Of a stretch of 30,848 bases of DNA, positions 1 to 7,273 are shown one piece after another. The stretch is from the NCBI GenBank assembly GCA_964409635.1, contig CAYPEL010000013.1:1-30848 (forward strand), given 5' to 3'. Numbering within the stretch: the stretch's first letter is position 1; every line of letters starts with the position of its first letter. The notes under the pieces were generated by a model. That model did no database searches and was not told where the DNA came from. It worked only from the letters and a program-made list of their open reading frames with translations. The position numbers were made by a program, and so were the translations under genes. Source of the DNA: CAYPEL01 sp964409635. GTDB taxonomy: Bacteria; Pseudomonadota; Gammaproteobacteria; DSM-19610.

Positions 1-162
1 TTTGTGGAGTGGTTTGCCGCCACCATAAGCTTCCCGGTAGGCCTGGTTCGCCGCCAGGATCTGGTAATCCAGACTGAGCAGAATAGCCGGCTCGACAATA
101 CCGTTGAGCATGCCGGTAATCTCAGGTAAAACCCGGCTGGAAATCAGTTCACCCGAAGACAT
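1..162 (-). CDS. PAS-domain regulator, N-terminal part (probable sigma-54-dependent activator)
   Basis: This reading frame is open to the left edge of the window, so only the first 54 residues are visible. They begin MSSGELISSRVLPE and continue with a PAS-like stretch (GIVEPAILLSLDYQILAANQ). That pattern is typical of the sensory domain at the start of Fis-family sigma-54 activators. I chose the ATG at 162 because AAGGA lies 6 bases upstream; the ATG at 168 would have no spacing to that site. The AAA+ and DNA-binding domains that would prove an activator are outside the window. The call therefore rests on the PAS start plus the divergent perfect sigma-54 promoter at 356-371. It may instead be another PAS protein, such as a histidine kinase. 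Confidence 0.55.
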   Translation of the reverse strand, partial: MSSGELISSRVLPEITGMLNGIVEPAILLSLDYQILAANQAYREAYGGGKPLHK

Positions 163-208
163 AGCCATTCCTTAAAGATGCCGAATATGGCACCCAGTAT
201 AGTCCAGT

Positions 209-226
209 AGTGTCTTTGGTGACACT
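209..226. promoter_or_regulatory. Inverted repeat, candidate upstream activating site
   Basis: AGTGTC and GACACT form a perfect 6-bp inverted repeat around a 6-bp spacer. It lies between the divergent PAS regulator and the hydrolase gene, about 130 bp upstream of the -24 element. That distance suits an enhancer bound by a sigma-54 activator. The TGTC...GACA core resembles enhancer sites of this class, but the actual binding protein is inferred. Confidence 0.5.
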
Positions 227-355
227 CTCTGAATGGAGAAGACCTGCTTATAGATTTTTTTACAGCGCATGAAATTTAAAATTAATTGAATAAAAATATA
301 GAGATACATAACTATTCACACTTATTTACAGCAATAAAATAAACCGCTTATTTTT

Positions 356-371
356 TGGCACGTCGTTTGCT
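356..371 (+). promoter_or_regulatory. Sigma-54 promoter (-24/-12)
   Basis: The sequence is TGGCAC, five bases (GTCGT), then TTGCT, which matches the sigma-54 consensus TGGCAC-N5-TTGCW exactly. The GG at 357-358 and the GC at 369-370 have the required spacing, which places the transcription start near 382. It points at the ETHE1-like gene starting at 428. Transcription would need an AAA+ activator; the divergent PAS protein is the obvious candidate. Confidence 0.85.
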
Positions 372-427
372 CTATACAGATTCATCAACGCCAGGACTGG
401 CTTGAAGGTTCGATCAGGGTGACAGAT

Positions 428-1129
428 ATGATTTTCAAACAATTCTATAGCGAGCCTTATGCAGCACTCAGTTATTTGCTGGCAGATCCGGTCACGCGCG
501 AGGCCGCCATCATTGATCCGGTTGCCGGGCAGCAGGAGGCGATCCTGCTGATTACCCAGCAATGGGGATTAACACTTCGTTACTTGCTGGAAACGCATTT
601 GCACGATAATCATCCAAGCGCAATTCCGCTATTAAGAAAAACAACCGGTGCACAGGTTGCCGTACATGAACTGGCAGGTATTGCATGCTGTGACCGGCAG
701 TTGCGTGATGGTGACACGATTTACATCGGCGAAGAGGCTGTCGAGGTATTGCACACACCTGGGCATACGCCCTGTTCGGTGACGTATCAATTTCAGGATC
801 GCCTGTTCACTGGTGACACGTTAGGTATTGGCAGTATTGGCTCCCTGACAGGAGAAGGTGCCGACGCTGAAGTGCTGTATGACAGCATCCGTAACCGGCT
901 CTATAATCTGCCGGGTGAAATGCTGGTATACCCCGCGCATAACCGCAATGGTCATCGTGTCAGCTGTATCAAACAGGAAAAACTATGGAATCGCGATTTG
1001 CACGGCACCAGCAAACGTGAAGACTATCTGGCGCGCATGTTGGCGCGTAGCAATACCACTAAACGGCAATACGCACAATTTAATCGGTGCTGTGAAGCAG
1101 CACCAATCACCTATAAGGAATCAGCATGA
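428..1129 (+). CDS. ETHE1-like metallo-beta-lactamase-fold hydrolase (probable persulfide/sulfur dioxygenase)
   Basis: This 233-residue protein has the metallo-beta-lactamase fold and an ETHE1-like start (MIFKQF). ETHE1 enzymes oxidise glutathione persulfide to sulfite with a single iron. The iron ligands are visible: His57 in THLHDNH, His113 in HTPGHT and Asp130 in FTGD, with a late His171 in VYPAHN. The usual HxHxDH motif reads HxHxNH, so the second-site Asp is Asn61. The RTDFQ segment usual after the GD motif is absent. I prefer the ATG at 428 (AGGGTGA five bases upstream) over the GTG at 419. It overlaps the next gene by four bases (ATGA). Expression is probably from the sigma-54 promoter at 356. 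Another glyoxalase-II-like thioester hydrolase activity is possible. Confidence 0.75.
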   Translation: MIFKQFYSEPYAALSYLLADPVTREAAIIDPVAGQQEAILLITQQWGLTLRYLLETHLHDNHPSAIPLLRKTTGAQVAVHELAGIACCDRQLRDGDTIYIGEEAVEVLHTPGHTPCSVTYQFQDRLFTGDTLGIGSIGSLTGEGADAEVLYDSIRNRLYNLPGEMLVYPAHNRNGHRVSCIKQEKLWNRDLHGTSKREDYLARMLARSNTTKRQYAQFNRCCEAAPITYKESA

Positions 1130-1734
1130 AAAAGTCTTTCGGTATATCGCTTGTTTTGTTGCCCGGGTTACTGCTTGCAGTTCTGTCCAGCGCCGCCTGG
1201 TCAAATGAACTTGCGGATCGGGAGCAAGCAGCTCGTAAAGCAACCGGCCAATTTTTGAAACAACTGGGCAGCACGCTGAAAGCACAAATGGGTAGCAAAG
1301 GCCCAGAGAGTGCAATTAATGTTTGTCGTGATGTCGCGCCACAAATAGCCGGAGAATTGTCCCGCAAACAGGGTTGGCGGGTTACGCGGGTAAGTGAGAA
1401 GGTGCGCAACCCGATGCTCGGTTTGCCGGACACCTGGGAGTTAAAGGCGCTGAATGACTTCAAGGTGCGCGCGGGTAAAGGTGAAAAATATTCAGAGATG
1501 GTGTTTAGCGAAGTGGTTGAAGAAGGTGGCGACCATTATTTTCGTTTTATGAAACCCATCGGCACCAAGCCAATGTGTCTGAGCTGTCACGGTAGTACAG
1601 AGCAAATTCCGGCCAATGTACAAGCCAGATTAAACAGTGACTATCCGCATGATAAGGCAGTTGGTTATAAGGCCGGGGATTTACGGGGTGCTGTCAGCAT
1701 CAAGCAACCCATGAATATTCCACTGCAACAATAA
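1126..1734 (+). CDS. DUF3365 family periplasmic c-type haem protein
   Basis: The 202-residue product has a hydrophobic signal peptide (about residues 1-26). A Tll0287-like DUF3365 domain follows and contains a single haem-binding CLSCH motif at 151-155, followed by Gly156. Proteins of this family are haem-binding sensors or electron carriers of mostly unknown role, and this one should be periplasmic. Haem attachment would need the ccm system encoded at 7274-14208. The start codon overlaps the stop of the upstream hydrolase (ATGA), so the two are probably translationally coupled and controlled by the same sigma-54 promoter. A further Cys67 lies outside the haem motif. The physiological role is inferred only from this pairing. 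Confidence 0.8.
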   Translation: MKKSFGISLVLLPGLLLAVLSSAAWSNELADREQAARKATGQFLKQLGSTLKAQMGSKGPESAINVCRDVAPQIAGELSRKQGWRVTRVSEKVRNPMLGLPDTWELKALNDFKVRAGKGEKYSEMVFSEVVEEGGDHYFRFMKPIGTKPMCLSCHGSTEQIPANVQARLNSDYPHDKAVGYKAGDLRGAVSIKQPMNIPLQQ

Positions 1735-1740
1735 AACGGT

Positions 1741-1809
1741 ATGGTGTGCAGTGCACCTGCAGCAGATGTCCTGTATGAAGAAGGCTATCCTGATGTTTAT
1801 AAGAATTAG
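1741..1809 (+). pseudogene. Rhodanese-domain C-terminal fragment
   Basis: A 22-residue frame starts six bases after the DUF3365 gene. It reads MVCSAP and then AADVLYEEGYPDVYKN before a TAG stop. The pattern AA-x-x-L-x-x-x-GY-x-x-VY is the conserved stretch after the active-site loop of single-domain rhodaneses, and the nearby Cys would be in the right area. The final GG motif is missing. This looks like the remains of a sulfurtransferase gene that once followed the dioxygenase-like gene. The fragment is short, so the match is suggestive rather than firm. Confidence 0.4.
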
Positions 1810-1955
1810 CCTCGACTAAATCTGACACCTGTCTTAAAAAAGTGAGGGTTACCGGTTCTGCAAGAGATAACCTTCATGATTAATAGTAACAAAAGCATCA
1901 TGCCACAAGGTTGGACTACTGGAGCAATTCCAGACTGCCGTAGAAAGCCAGTCCC

Positions 1956-2414
1956 TTAGTGCTTGTGCTCAGGATAATAAGGCGACAACGCCTTAATACT
2001 TTTCTTTAGCGCTTTCACAGAGGCCATGTCAGCATTCTGCTTTGCTTTCATCGCCGCAATGATGACCGCGTGGTGCTTTGCCAAGCGTTCAGCATAGTCT
2101 TTTTGCTTCGGTTTGACGCGTTGCGTCAGAAAGTAGTCGCTGATAGTAGAAATAATATTTTGTGCGTGCTGTTCTTTATTCATCACCCAACGCACTATTT
2201 GGTTTTTGGATTGTGCATCAGCCTTGCCTGCTAACTCAACAACCAACTTGACTGATTTTTCTATGGTGGCAGCATCTTCGAGCATTGCCTGAACGCGGGA
2301 ATGGTCATCGAAAATGCCACACGGAATCTGGCAGTGGGCAACTATTTGCTGAGGTAACAGCGAACCCATTACAATAAAAGCAATTGAAAATACCGTGTTC
2401 TTAAGTTGTTTCAT
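1956..2414 (-). CDS. sodN: Nickel superoxide dismutase, exported form
   Basis: The 152-residue precursor has a signal peptide ending ...QQIVA. Cleavage after Ala26 would expose His27-Cys28-Gln-Ile-Pro-Cys32 as the new N-terminus. This is the Ni-hook (HCxxPC) that binds nickel in Ni-SOD, with His1, Cys2 and Cys6 of the mature enzyme all present. The mature chain would be 126 residues, close to the family length. Known actinobacterial and cyanobacterial enzymes use a dedicated peptidase (SodX-like) to expose His1. Here ordinary signal peptidase could do so, placing the enzyme in the periplasm. I chose the ATG at 2414 because AAGGA lies seven bases upstream; longer starts to 2489 lack one. No sodX-like gene is nearby. 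It is divergent from the sulfur oxygenase reductase gene. Confidence 0.85.
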   Translation of the reverse strand: MKQLKNTVFSIAFIVMGSLLPQQIVAHCQIPCGIFDDHSRVQAMLEDAATIEKSVKLVVELAGKADAQSKNQIVRWVMNKEQHAQNIISTISDYFLTQRVKPKQKDYAERLAKHHAVIIAAMKAKQNADMASVKALKKSIKALSPYYPEHKH

Positions 2415-2832
2415 TATCATTTCCTTCCCCGGTTGCAGGTATAAAATTAATTTCATTGAACCGTATATAACAGATAGCGCCTGGCTCACTGAAATGCAGG
2501 CGCACGCAAGTAACCTTCCAGTACGGCTACTTGCTGAAAGAAGCGCTACGCGGAGAACCCGGCATCAGCCCTCCAGCAGGAGGGACTAATAATAAGCTTA
2601 CACGCTCATGACATCATCATTCGGTTCAATACTCAAGCAAGATTATCCGTCTCATGTTAAACACCTTAAACTCAAAGGGCTACAGCCCAACTACCTGTGG
2701 CCGTATCCGGCGCGCTGATTAAACAGATTTTCGGGGCCGCGATCCGGGCAAACTCATGCCAGTCTGGAAGTGGCGTATACAGGCTGGAATTTAGGTATAA
2801 TTCTGCTTCCGACCTTATTTCTGGAACAATTT
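2415..2832. other. Intergenic region between sodN and the sulfur oxygenase reductase
   Basis: The gap between the two divergent genes holds two short perfect hairpins: CCCTCC-AGCA-GGAGGG at 2569-2584 and GGGCT-AC-AGCCC at 2677-2688. Neither has a following T-run, so neither is an obvious terminator. A TATAAT box lies at 2796-2801. A short rightward frame through about 2515-2610 (QYGYLLKEALRGEPG) has no recognised relative and I do not call it a gene. Confidence 0.5.
2796..2801 (+). promoter_or_regulatory. Candidate -10 box for the sulfur oxygenase reductase gene
   Basis: TATAAT lies 31 bases before the chosen ATG at 2833, giving a leader of about 25 bases. No good -35 hexamer is seen at 16-18 bases upstream, so the promoter may need an activator or may not be real. 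Confidence 0.35.
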
Positions 2833-3780
2833 ATGACTCTCGATACCAAGGCGTTATTTGACGCTGAACCCAAATCTCCATTGTATGTCGCCATCAATCG
2901 CGTGTTGGTGCAAAACGATCCCAATCTGATGCGCATGATGAAACAGGCCAGTGCAAAAATGTGTCTGGCGACCGCCTTGACCCCAGGGTTCAGCGGCTTT
3001 GATCTGATGAAGCAGATCGGCAGCTGTCCCATGGGAATGCGTTGGGCGGCCAGCTCGGATATGCGCAATGAGTTGTCGCACATCTGGATTGATCAAGTGA
3101 CCTACTGGGATAGCTGGCAAGCGCATGAAGATTTCCACGAGACCTTCGAAGACGTGGTGGTGGATACCTGTGCGCGCTGTGGTGATGTGCTGCTCGATGG
3201 CCCGGAAGAGCCGGTGTATCGCATCGTCAAAAGTGATCTGCCCAAGCTGGTATCCAAAACGCAGTTTATGAAACGTGGTTTTGAGAACAATGGCGATACC
3301 GCCGGTTATGCGCTAAACAGCGGAGAAACGGTAACGGTGATGGCCAACCACATTATCCGTCCCGGCAAGGAAGCTGAATTTGAAGCCGGTGAGGTGCAGG
3401 TGATGGAGATGCTCAAATCCACTTCGGGCGTGATTGGCTACCAGATTCTGAAACGCATTGGCCTGTCTTGCCTGGGCAGCGGTCATGTGACTGTAGAATC
3501 GCTGATGGAAGATATGAAAGACAGTTCCGGCAGTAAGTTAAAGCGGGCCGCAGAAGTGTGGGAAGGTTACACCGTCCCGGCTCAGTATCTGGTGATGGTG
3601 GAGTTTGATTCACTACAGGCCGCGCAGCTCGGCATGCCGCATGTCAACGTCAAGCCAGAGATTCTTCAGGTGCATGGCTTTAAGGTGTTCAATAACTGTA
3701 TGCAGATGCCATCGGTGTATATTTCTGATTCCATGTTCACTGAGCAAAGTTATCGCGAGATTTTGCAGGGCAAAAAATAA
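2833..3780 (+). CDS. sor: Sulfur oxygenase reductase
   Basis: The 315-residue product matches sulfur oxygenase reductase. This cytoplasmic, cofactor-independent enzyme converts elemental sulfur and O2 to sulfite, thiosulfate and sulfide in a large hollow oligomer. The key residues can be read in order: Cys44 in MCLATA (catalytic persulfide Cys), His98 and His102 in HEDFH plus Glu126 in GPEEP (the mononuclear iron site), and the CARC pair Cys113/Cys116. The length fits the family (about 310). I prefer the ATG at 2833 to the GTG at 2770, because the longer form would begin inside the likely promoter. It is followed by a strong terminator and transcribed alone. SOR is known mainly from thermophilic archaea and a limited set of sulfur-oxidising bacteria. 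Confidence 0.93.
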   Translation: MTLDTKALFDAEPKSPLYVAINRVLVQNDPNLMRMMKQASAKMCLATALTPGFSGFDLMKQIGSCPMGMRWAASSDMRNELSHIWIDQVTYWDSWQAHEDFHETFEDVVVDTCARCGDVLLDGPEEPVYRIVKSDLPKLVSKTQFMKRGFENNGDTAGYALNSGETVTVMANHIIRPGKEAEFEAGEVQVMEMLKSTSGVIGYQILKRIGLSCLGSGHVTVESLMEDMKDSSGSKLKRAAEVWEGYTVPAQYLVMVEFDSLQAAQLGMPHVNVKPEILQVHGFKVFNNCMQMPSVYISDSMFTEQSYREILQGKK

Positions 3781-3788
3781 CGCATTTA

Positions 3789-3813
3789 ATGCGGGCAACT
3801 AGCCCGCATTTTT
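3789..3813 (+). terminator. Rho-independent terminator after sor
   Basis: ATGCGGGC and GCCCGCAT form a perfect 8-bp stem around the loop AACTA, followed directly by TTTTT. It starts 9 bases past the sor stop codon. It lies between convergent genes and may also slow transcription arriving from recQ. Confidence 0.93.
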
Positions 3814-3870
3814 CTACAGGAGTGGCAATAATTCCTGTTTAGGCGTGGCCTGCACCATTTATTTCTTTCC

Positions 3871-6018
3871 TCAAGCCCTCTCCCCGGCACCCTCTTTATA
3901 TAAATCCGCCTGGACACACTTGAGTACGCCGTAATCGTAGACCTCGTCCAGTGATTCGTGAACCGGTTTCAGCGCCCCCTCGATACCGGTTGCGTGCATA
4001 TCCATCGTCTGGCGGATTTCGGTGTACTGTATTTCTTCGAGTGATAATACCTCCCGCACATCAAGCAACCCAGCGCCGATCGCGGCGGCGAGATGGGTAT
4101 AGACAGTCGATGGTTTAAGTTCGCGTTCATGGGCGATAGTTTCCACGTCCTTATGCTGACTATAGAGCAACAAAGTATCGTTAATAGTAGTACTCAGTGT
4201 ATTGTTCAACAGAGGCGGTAATGGATGCGCCTTGATCACCTCCATAAATTCCGTTCCGTAACTTTTAAATTTCTGATCCCCGACGCCGCTGACCGCACGC
4301 ATAGCCTGTTCAGTGACGGGTCTTGATCTGGCCATTTCAATTAGGGCGCTGTCGTGAAAAATCATATACGGTGGCACACCGTGTTCGCTTGCTAACTCTG
4401 TACGGCGCGCCCGCAACGCGGCAAATAAGATTTCGTCACAACTACGCAATTGTAAAGATTTTGTCGTGGATTTTTCTGGGCGTGTCTTTTCTGGCTTGGT
4501 TTGCTTGCGTAGTTGCAGTTGCATCTCACCGCGCAACAAGGGGCGTGCTTTTTCGGTTAGCCGAATGGCGCCGTGGCCTTCCGGGTCAATATCCAGAAAA
4601 CCCTGGGCAATGAGTTGCCGGTAGATATTGCGCCATTCCACCGCTGTGTAATCCTGGCCGATACCAAAGGTACTGACCTGGTCATGGCGGTTACGCTTGA
4701 TGCGCTCATCATCTTTACCCGTCAGCACATCAATAACATAATTCACACCAAAGCGCTGGCCAGTCCGATACACGCTGGATAAGGCTTTCTGTGCCGCTTC
4801 TGTACCCTCCCAGGTCTCGGGCGGGTGTAAGCAGGTATCGCAATTACCGCAGGGTTCAGCCAGCTGCTCATCAAAATAGGCCAATATCGCCTGGCGGCGG
4901 CAGGATATCAGCTCACACAGACCCAGCATGGTTTCCAGCTTGTGGTGCGCCACTCTTTTAAACTGTTCAGCAGCATCAGACTCAGCCATCATCTGTCGCA
5001 GAGTGATCACATCCTGCAGGTTGTACGCCATCCAGGCATTTGCAGGCTGTCCATCACGGCCGGCACGGCCGGTTTCCTGGTAATAAGCCTCGATACTTTT
5101 GGGCAGATTCAAATGCGCGACAAAACGCACATCCGGTTTGTCGATGCCCATGCCAAAGGCGATGGTAGCGACGATGATGACCCCCTCTTCCCGCAAAAAT
5201 CGCGCCTGATGTTCCCGGCGGACAGTATCGGCAAGACCGGCGTGATAAGGCAACGCCTTACAGCCCTTATCGCTAAGCCAAGCAGCTATCGTCTCAACCT
5301 TCTTGCGCGACAGGCAATACACGATGCCCGCATCACCGGCGTGTTCCTGTTGCAGAAACTTCCACAGCCGGTCGCGCGGGTTCCTGCCTTCGCTGATCGC
5401 GTAGCGGATATTCGGCCGGTCAAAGCTATTGATAAAAACGGTGGCTTTTTGTAGCTTGAGTTGATCGATGATTTCTGTCCGGGTGCGAACATCAGCTGTG
5501 GCTGTTAATGCGATGCGTGGCACACCCGGAAAACGCTCCGGCAACACGCAGAGTTGCTGGTACTCTTTACGGAAATCGTGCCCCCATTGCGAAACACAAT
5601 GGGCCTCGTCAATAGCAAATAGCGCCACCTTTGATGCTTCAAGCAGTTGCAGCATGCGCGGGGTTAACAAACGTTCCGGGGCAATATATAAAAGATCCAG
5701 CTCGCCGGCGCGTAAAGCACTTTCTGTTTGTTGCTGGGTTGCCGCATCCTGCGTCGAGTTGAGAAAAGCTGCACTCAGGCCCAGCTGCCGGAGGGCATCA
5801 ACCTGATCCTGCATCAGCGCGATCAACGGTGAAATCACCACGCCAGTACCTTCACGTAACAGGGCGGGTATCTGGAAACACAATGACTTGCCGCCACCGG
5901 TGGGCATCAACACCAGCGCGTCTTGACCGTTGTTTAAGGTTTGGATGATTTCCGCCTGGTGGTGACGGAAGTCGTGATAGCCAAATGTGTTGTTTAATAG
6001 ATGGTGGGCGTTTTCCAT
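3871..6018 (-). CDS. recQ: ATP-dependent DNA helicase RecQ
   Basis: The product is a 715-residue RecQ-family 3'-5' DNA helicase, involved in recombination and repair of stalled forks. Order of domains: helicase core with GGGKS (Walker A, 41-45) and DEAH (137-140) followed by the aromatic-rich loop CVSQWGHDFR; second helicase domain ending in QETGRAGRDG (about 315-323); zinc-binding cysteines 373, 390, 393 and 396; winged-helix RQC; an HRDC domain (about 540-610). The last 100 residues form an extra helix-turn-helix region (DVETIAHERELKPSTVYTHL), making it longer than the roughly 610-residue E. coli enzyme. I chose the ATG at 6018 because AGGGAG lies seven bases upstream; a longer frame to 6090 lacks support. 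Confidence 0.93.
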   Translation of the reverse strand: MENAHHLLNNTFGYHDFRHHQAEIIQTLNNGQDALVLMPTGGGKSLCFQIPALLREGTGVVISPLIALMQDQVDALRQLGLSAAFLNSTQDAATQQQTESALRAGELDLLYIAPERLLTPRMLQLLEASKVALFAIDEAHCVSQWGHDFRKEYQQLCVLPERFPGVPRIALTATADVRTRTEIIDQLKLQKATVFINSFDRPNIRYAISEGRNPRDRLWKFLQQEHAGDAGIVYCLSRKKVETIAAWLSDKGCKALPYHAGLADTVRREHQARFLREEGVIIVATIAFGMGIDKPDVRFVAHLNLPKSIEAYYQETGRAGRDGQPANAWMAYNLQDVITLRQMMAESDAAEQFKRVAHHKLETMLGLCELISCRRQAILAYFDEQLAEPCGNCDTCLHPPETWEGTEAAQKALSSVYRTGQRFGVNYVIDVLTGKDDERIKRNRHDQVSTFGIGQDYTAVEWRNIYRQLIAQGFLDIDPEGHGAIRLTEKARPLLRGEMQLQLRKQTKPEKTRPEKSTTKSLQLRSCDEILFAALRARRTELASEHGVPPYMIFHDSALIEMARSRPVTEQAMRAVSGVGDQKFKSYGTEFMEVIKAHPLPPLLNNTLSTTINDTLLLYSQHKDVETIAHERELKPSTVYTHLAAAIGAGLLDVREVLSLEEIQYTEIRQTMDMHATGIEGALKPVHESLDEVYDYGVLKCVQADLYKEGAGERA

Positions 6019-6321
6019 GCTTGCGCTCCCTGATTGTGATTGACGGGCATCCATGCCGGGGTAGTCATTATAGTGGGATATTTCAGGCATTGTAATAACA
6101 GATATTTATCTTATGAATCAATAATATATTACACATATCTAAGTTTTATTCTTAGCTTAAGATACGGCTATACGGCAAAAGAATTAACAGCTTGTCCATA
6201 ACGCTAAGGTAATTTTATAAACCGGTTTAAATTATACACTGCAGAAATCCGGCTTCGAAATTACAGCTGCTTGAAGCCAATGCCTTTATTAAAAAATACA
6301 TTAATATACTGGTATATCATA

Positions 6322-6344
6322 TTGATAATTATCAATTTATTATC
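6322..6344. promoter_or_regulatory. AT-rich palindrome, weak Fur-box resemblance
   Basis: TTGATAATTATCAA (6322-6335) is a perfect 14-bp palindrome. It overlaps a second inverted pair, GATAAT at 6324-6329 and ATTATC at 6339-6344. The hexamers match those of a Fur box, but the spacing between them is 9 rather than 7. It lies about 300 bases upstream of recQ. It could be an operator, or chance in AT-rich DNA. Confidence 0.25.
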
Positions 6345-6416
6345 AGTAATTTCGCGTAATATTAGACTGGCAATCTGATCAAGCGGGATCTGTGCATGCA
6401 GCGATAAAGGCGGGCT

Positions 6417-6510
6417 GTTTAATCTTAGGGTGTAATTAAACGCATCCTGGTGATGCGGGTGAGGGACAAACCTCGCCTTTGTCTACGGCATTTGGTGGGG
6501 TTTCCCTACC
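6417..6510. repeat. Block of four consecutive hairpins (structured or repeat-like element)
   Basis: Four perfect or near-perfect stems follow one another: GTTTAAT/ATTAAAC (6417-6423 and 6435-6441), CGCATC/GATGCG (6441-6446 and 6452-6457), GACAAA/TTTGTC (6465-6470 and 6478-6483) and GGTGGGG/CCCTACC (about 6494-6510, one G-T pair). On the minus strand the last stem reads GTAGGGT...CCCCACC, a style seen in dispersed palindromic repeats of gammaproteobacteria and cyanobacteria. It sits just past the stop codon of the P460 gene. It could be a repeat element, a 3' processing structure or a small RNA; I recognise no riboswitch class in it. Confidence 0.45.
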
Positions 6511-6521
6511 CTACAGTTGGC

Positions 6522-7040
6522 TTATGGCATGACTGACGGGTGTGTAAATACCCAATCGTTATCCTTTACAGGGGCATGACAGCTAAAACATTCCTGAACA
6601 AACGAAGCGTCATTACCATACGGCTTTTGATCCAGCCCCGTCCAGCGTGCGAAGCCCCAGCCACCGGTCGCGGAATATTTTTTTGCATCCTTGACCATAA
6701 ATTCGGCATGCACAAACTTACCCGGTACAGTCGCTTTCTCCCATTGGGGATGGGCCGTATCTTTCCAAACCAGCTTGCCGAGGATAGCGCCATCGGGCCA
6801 GGGATTCGTCTTACCCTCACGCGCTGCCTTTATGGCGTCGTCGTTGCCGAGGATGACTCGCAAGGTGTGATTGTCTTCGCGGTGTGATGAGCTGATAACC
6901 CGCCAGTCCTTATAATTACCGGGCAGGTGAATACCATTCGCCACAGGCGGGATCTCACTTTGCTCGGCAGCAGCATAACCGGTGTAGAAAAAACCACTAA
7001 CAGCGCATAATCCCGTCACTAGTTTCTTAATAGTTTTCAT
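6522..7040 (-). CDS. Cytochrome P460 family protein
   Basis: The 172-residue precursor has a signal peptide (about residues 1-25, ending GYAAA). The P460 fold follows, with motifs such as WPDGAILGKLVWK and GGWGFARW and a C-terminal haem site CFSCH at 151-155. Cytochromes P460 are periplasmic haem enzymes with a lysine-haem cross-link in the well-studied members, which oxidise hydroxylamine or nitric oxide; many relatives have no assigned substrate. I cannot tell from sequence which lysine, if any, is cross-linked. I chose the ATG at 7040 because GGAG lies eight bases upstream. It is divergent from the ccm operon, which would supply its haem attachment. No ammonia or methane oxidation genes are in the window, so a detoxification role is more likely. 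Confidence 0.85.
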   Translation of the reverse strand: MKTIKKLVTGLCAVSGFFYTGYAAAEQSEIPPVANGIHLPGNYKDWRVISSSHREDNHTLRVILGNDDAIKAAREGKTNPWPDGAILGKLVWKDTAHPQWEKATVPGKFVHAEFMVKDAKKYSATGGWGFARWTGLDQKPYGNDASFVQECFSCHAPVKDNDWVFTHPSVMP

Positions 7041-7273
7041 AATTTTCACTCCAGAATATAGGTCGGAAACAGGGCTGATTTTGTTATAACAGCCCACAAT
7101 GAATCGATATCGGGCACAGACAATACACACAAGGATGCGAATAGAACCTGTATTCGTCTGGCTTCAATATTATAGCCAATTATCACTGACATCATTGTTC
7201 TCACAGCATCGACCCACGCACCCGAATCAGATAGACTTTCCCACTTGGATAGCTACAGTACTGTCTCACCTAA

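Larger units (their letters stand above)
6019..6521. other. Long intergenic region between cytochrome P460 and recQ
   Basis: About 500 bases contain no convincing gene. The part next to recQ is AT-rich and holds an AT palindrome at 6322-6335. The part next to the P460 gene (6417-6510) is a run of four short hairpins. Both are listed separately. Confidence 0.6.

Noticed and set aside
2515..2610. Rightward frame with QYGYLLKEALRGEPG in the sodN-sor gap
   Set aside because: No start codon, no recognised family, and it overlaps a hairpin; too weak to call a remnant.
4942..5454. 170-residue rightward frame inside recQ
   Set aside because: It lies antisense to the helicase core, which is strongly conserved; a chance open frame.
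6435..6483. Possible riboswitch (c-di-GMP or fluoride type)
   Set aside because: Fragments such as GGTGATG and GGGACAAACC recall these classes, but the conserved cores and closing stems do not line up.
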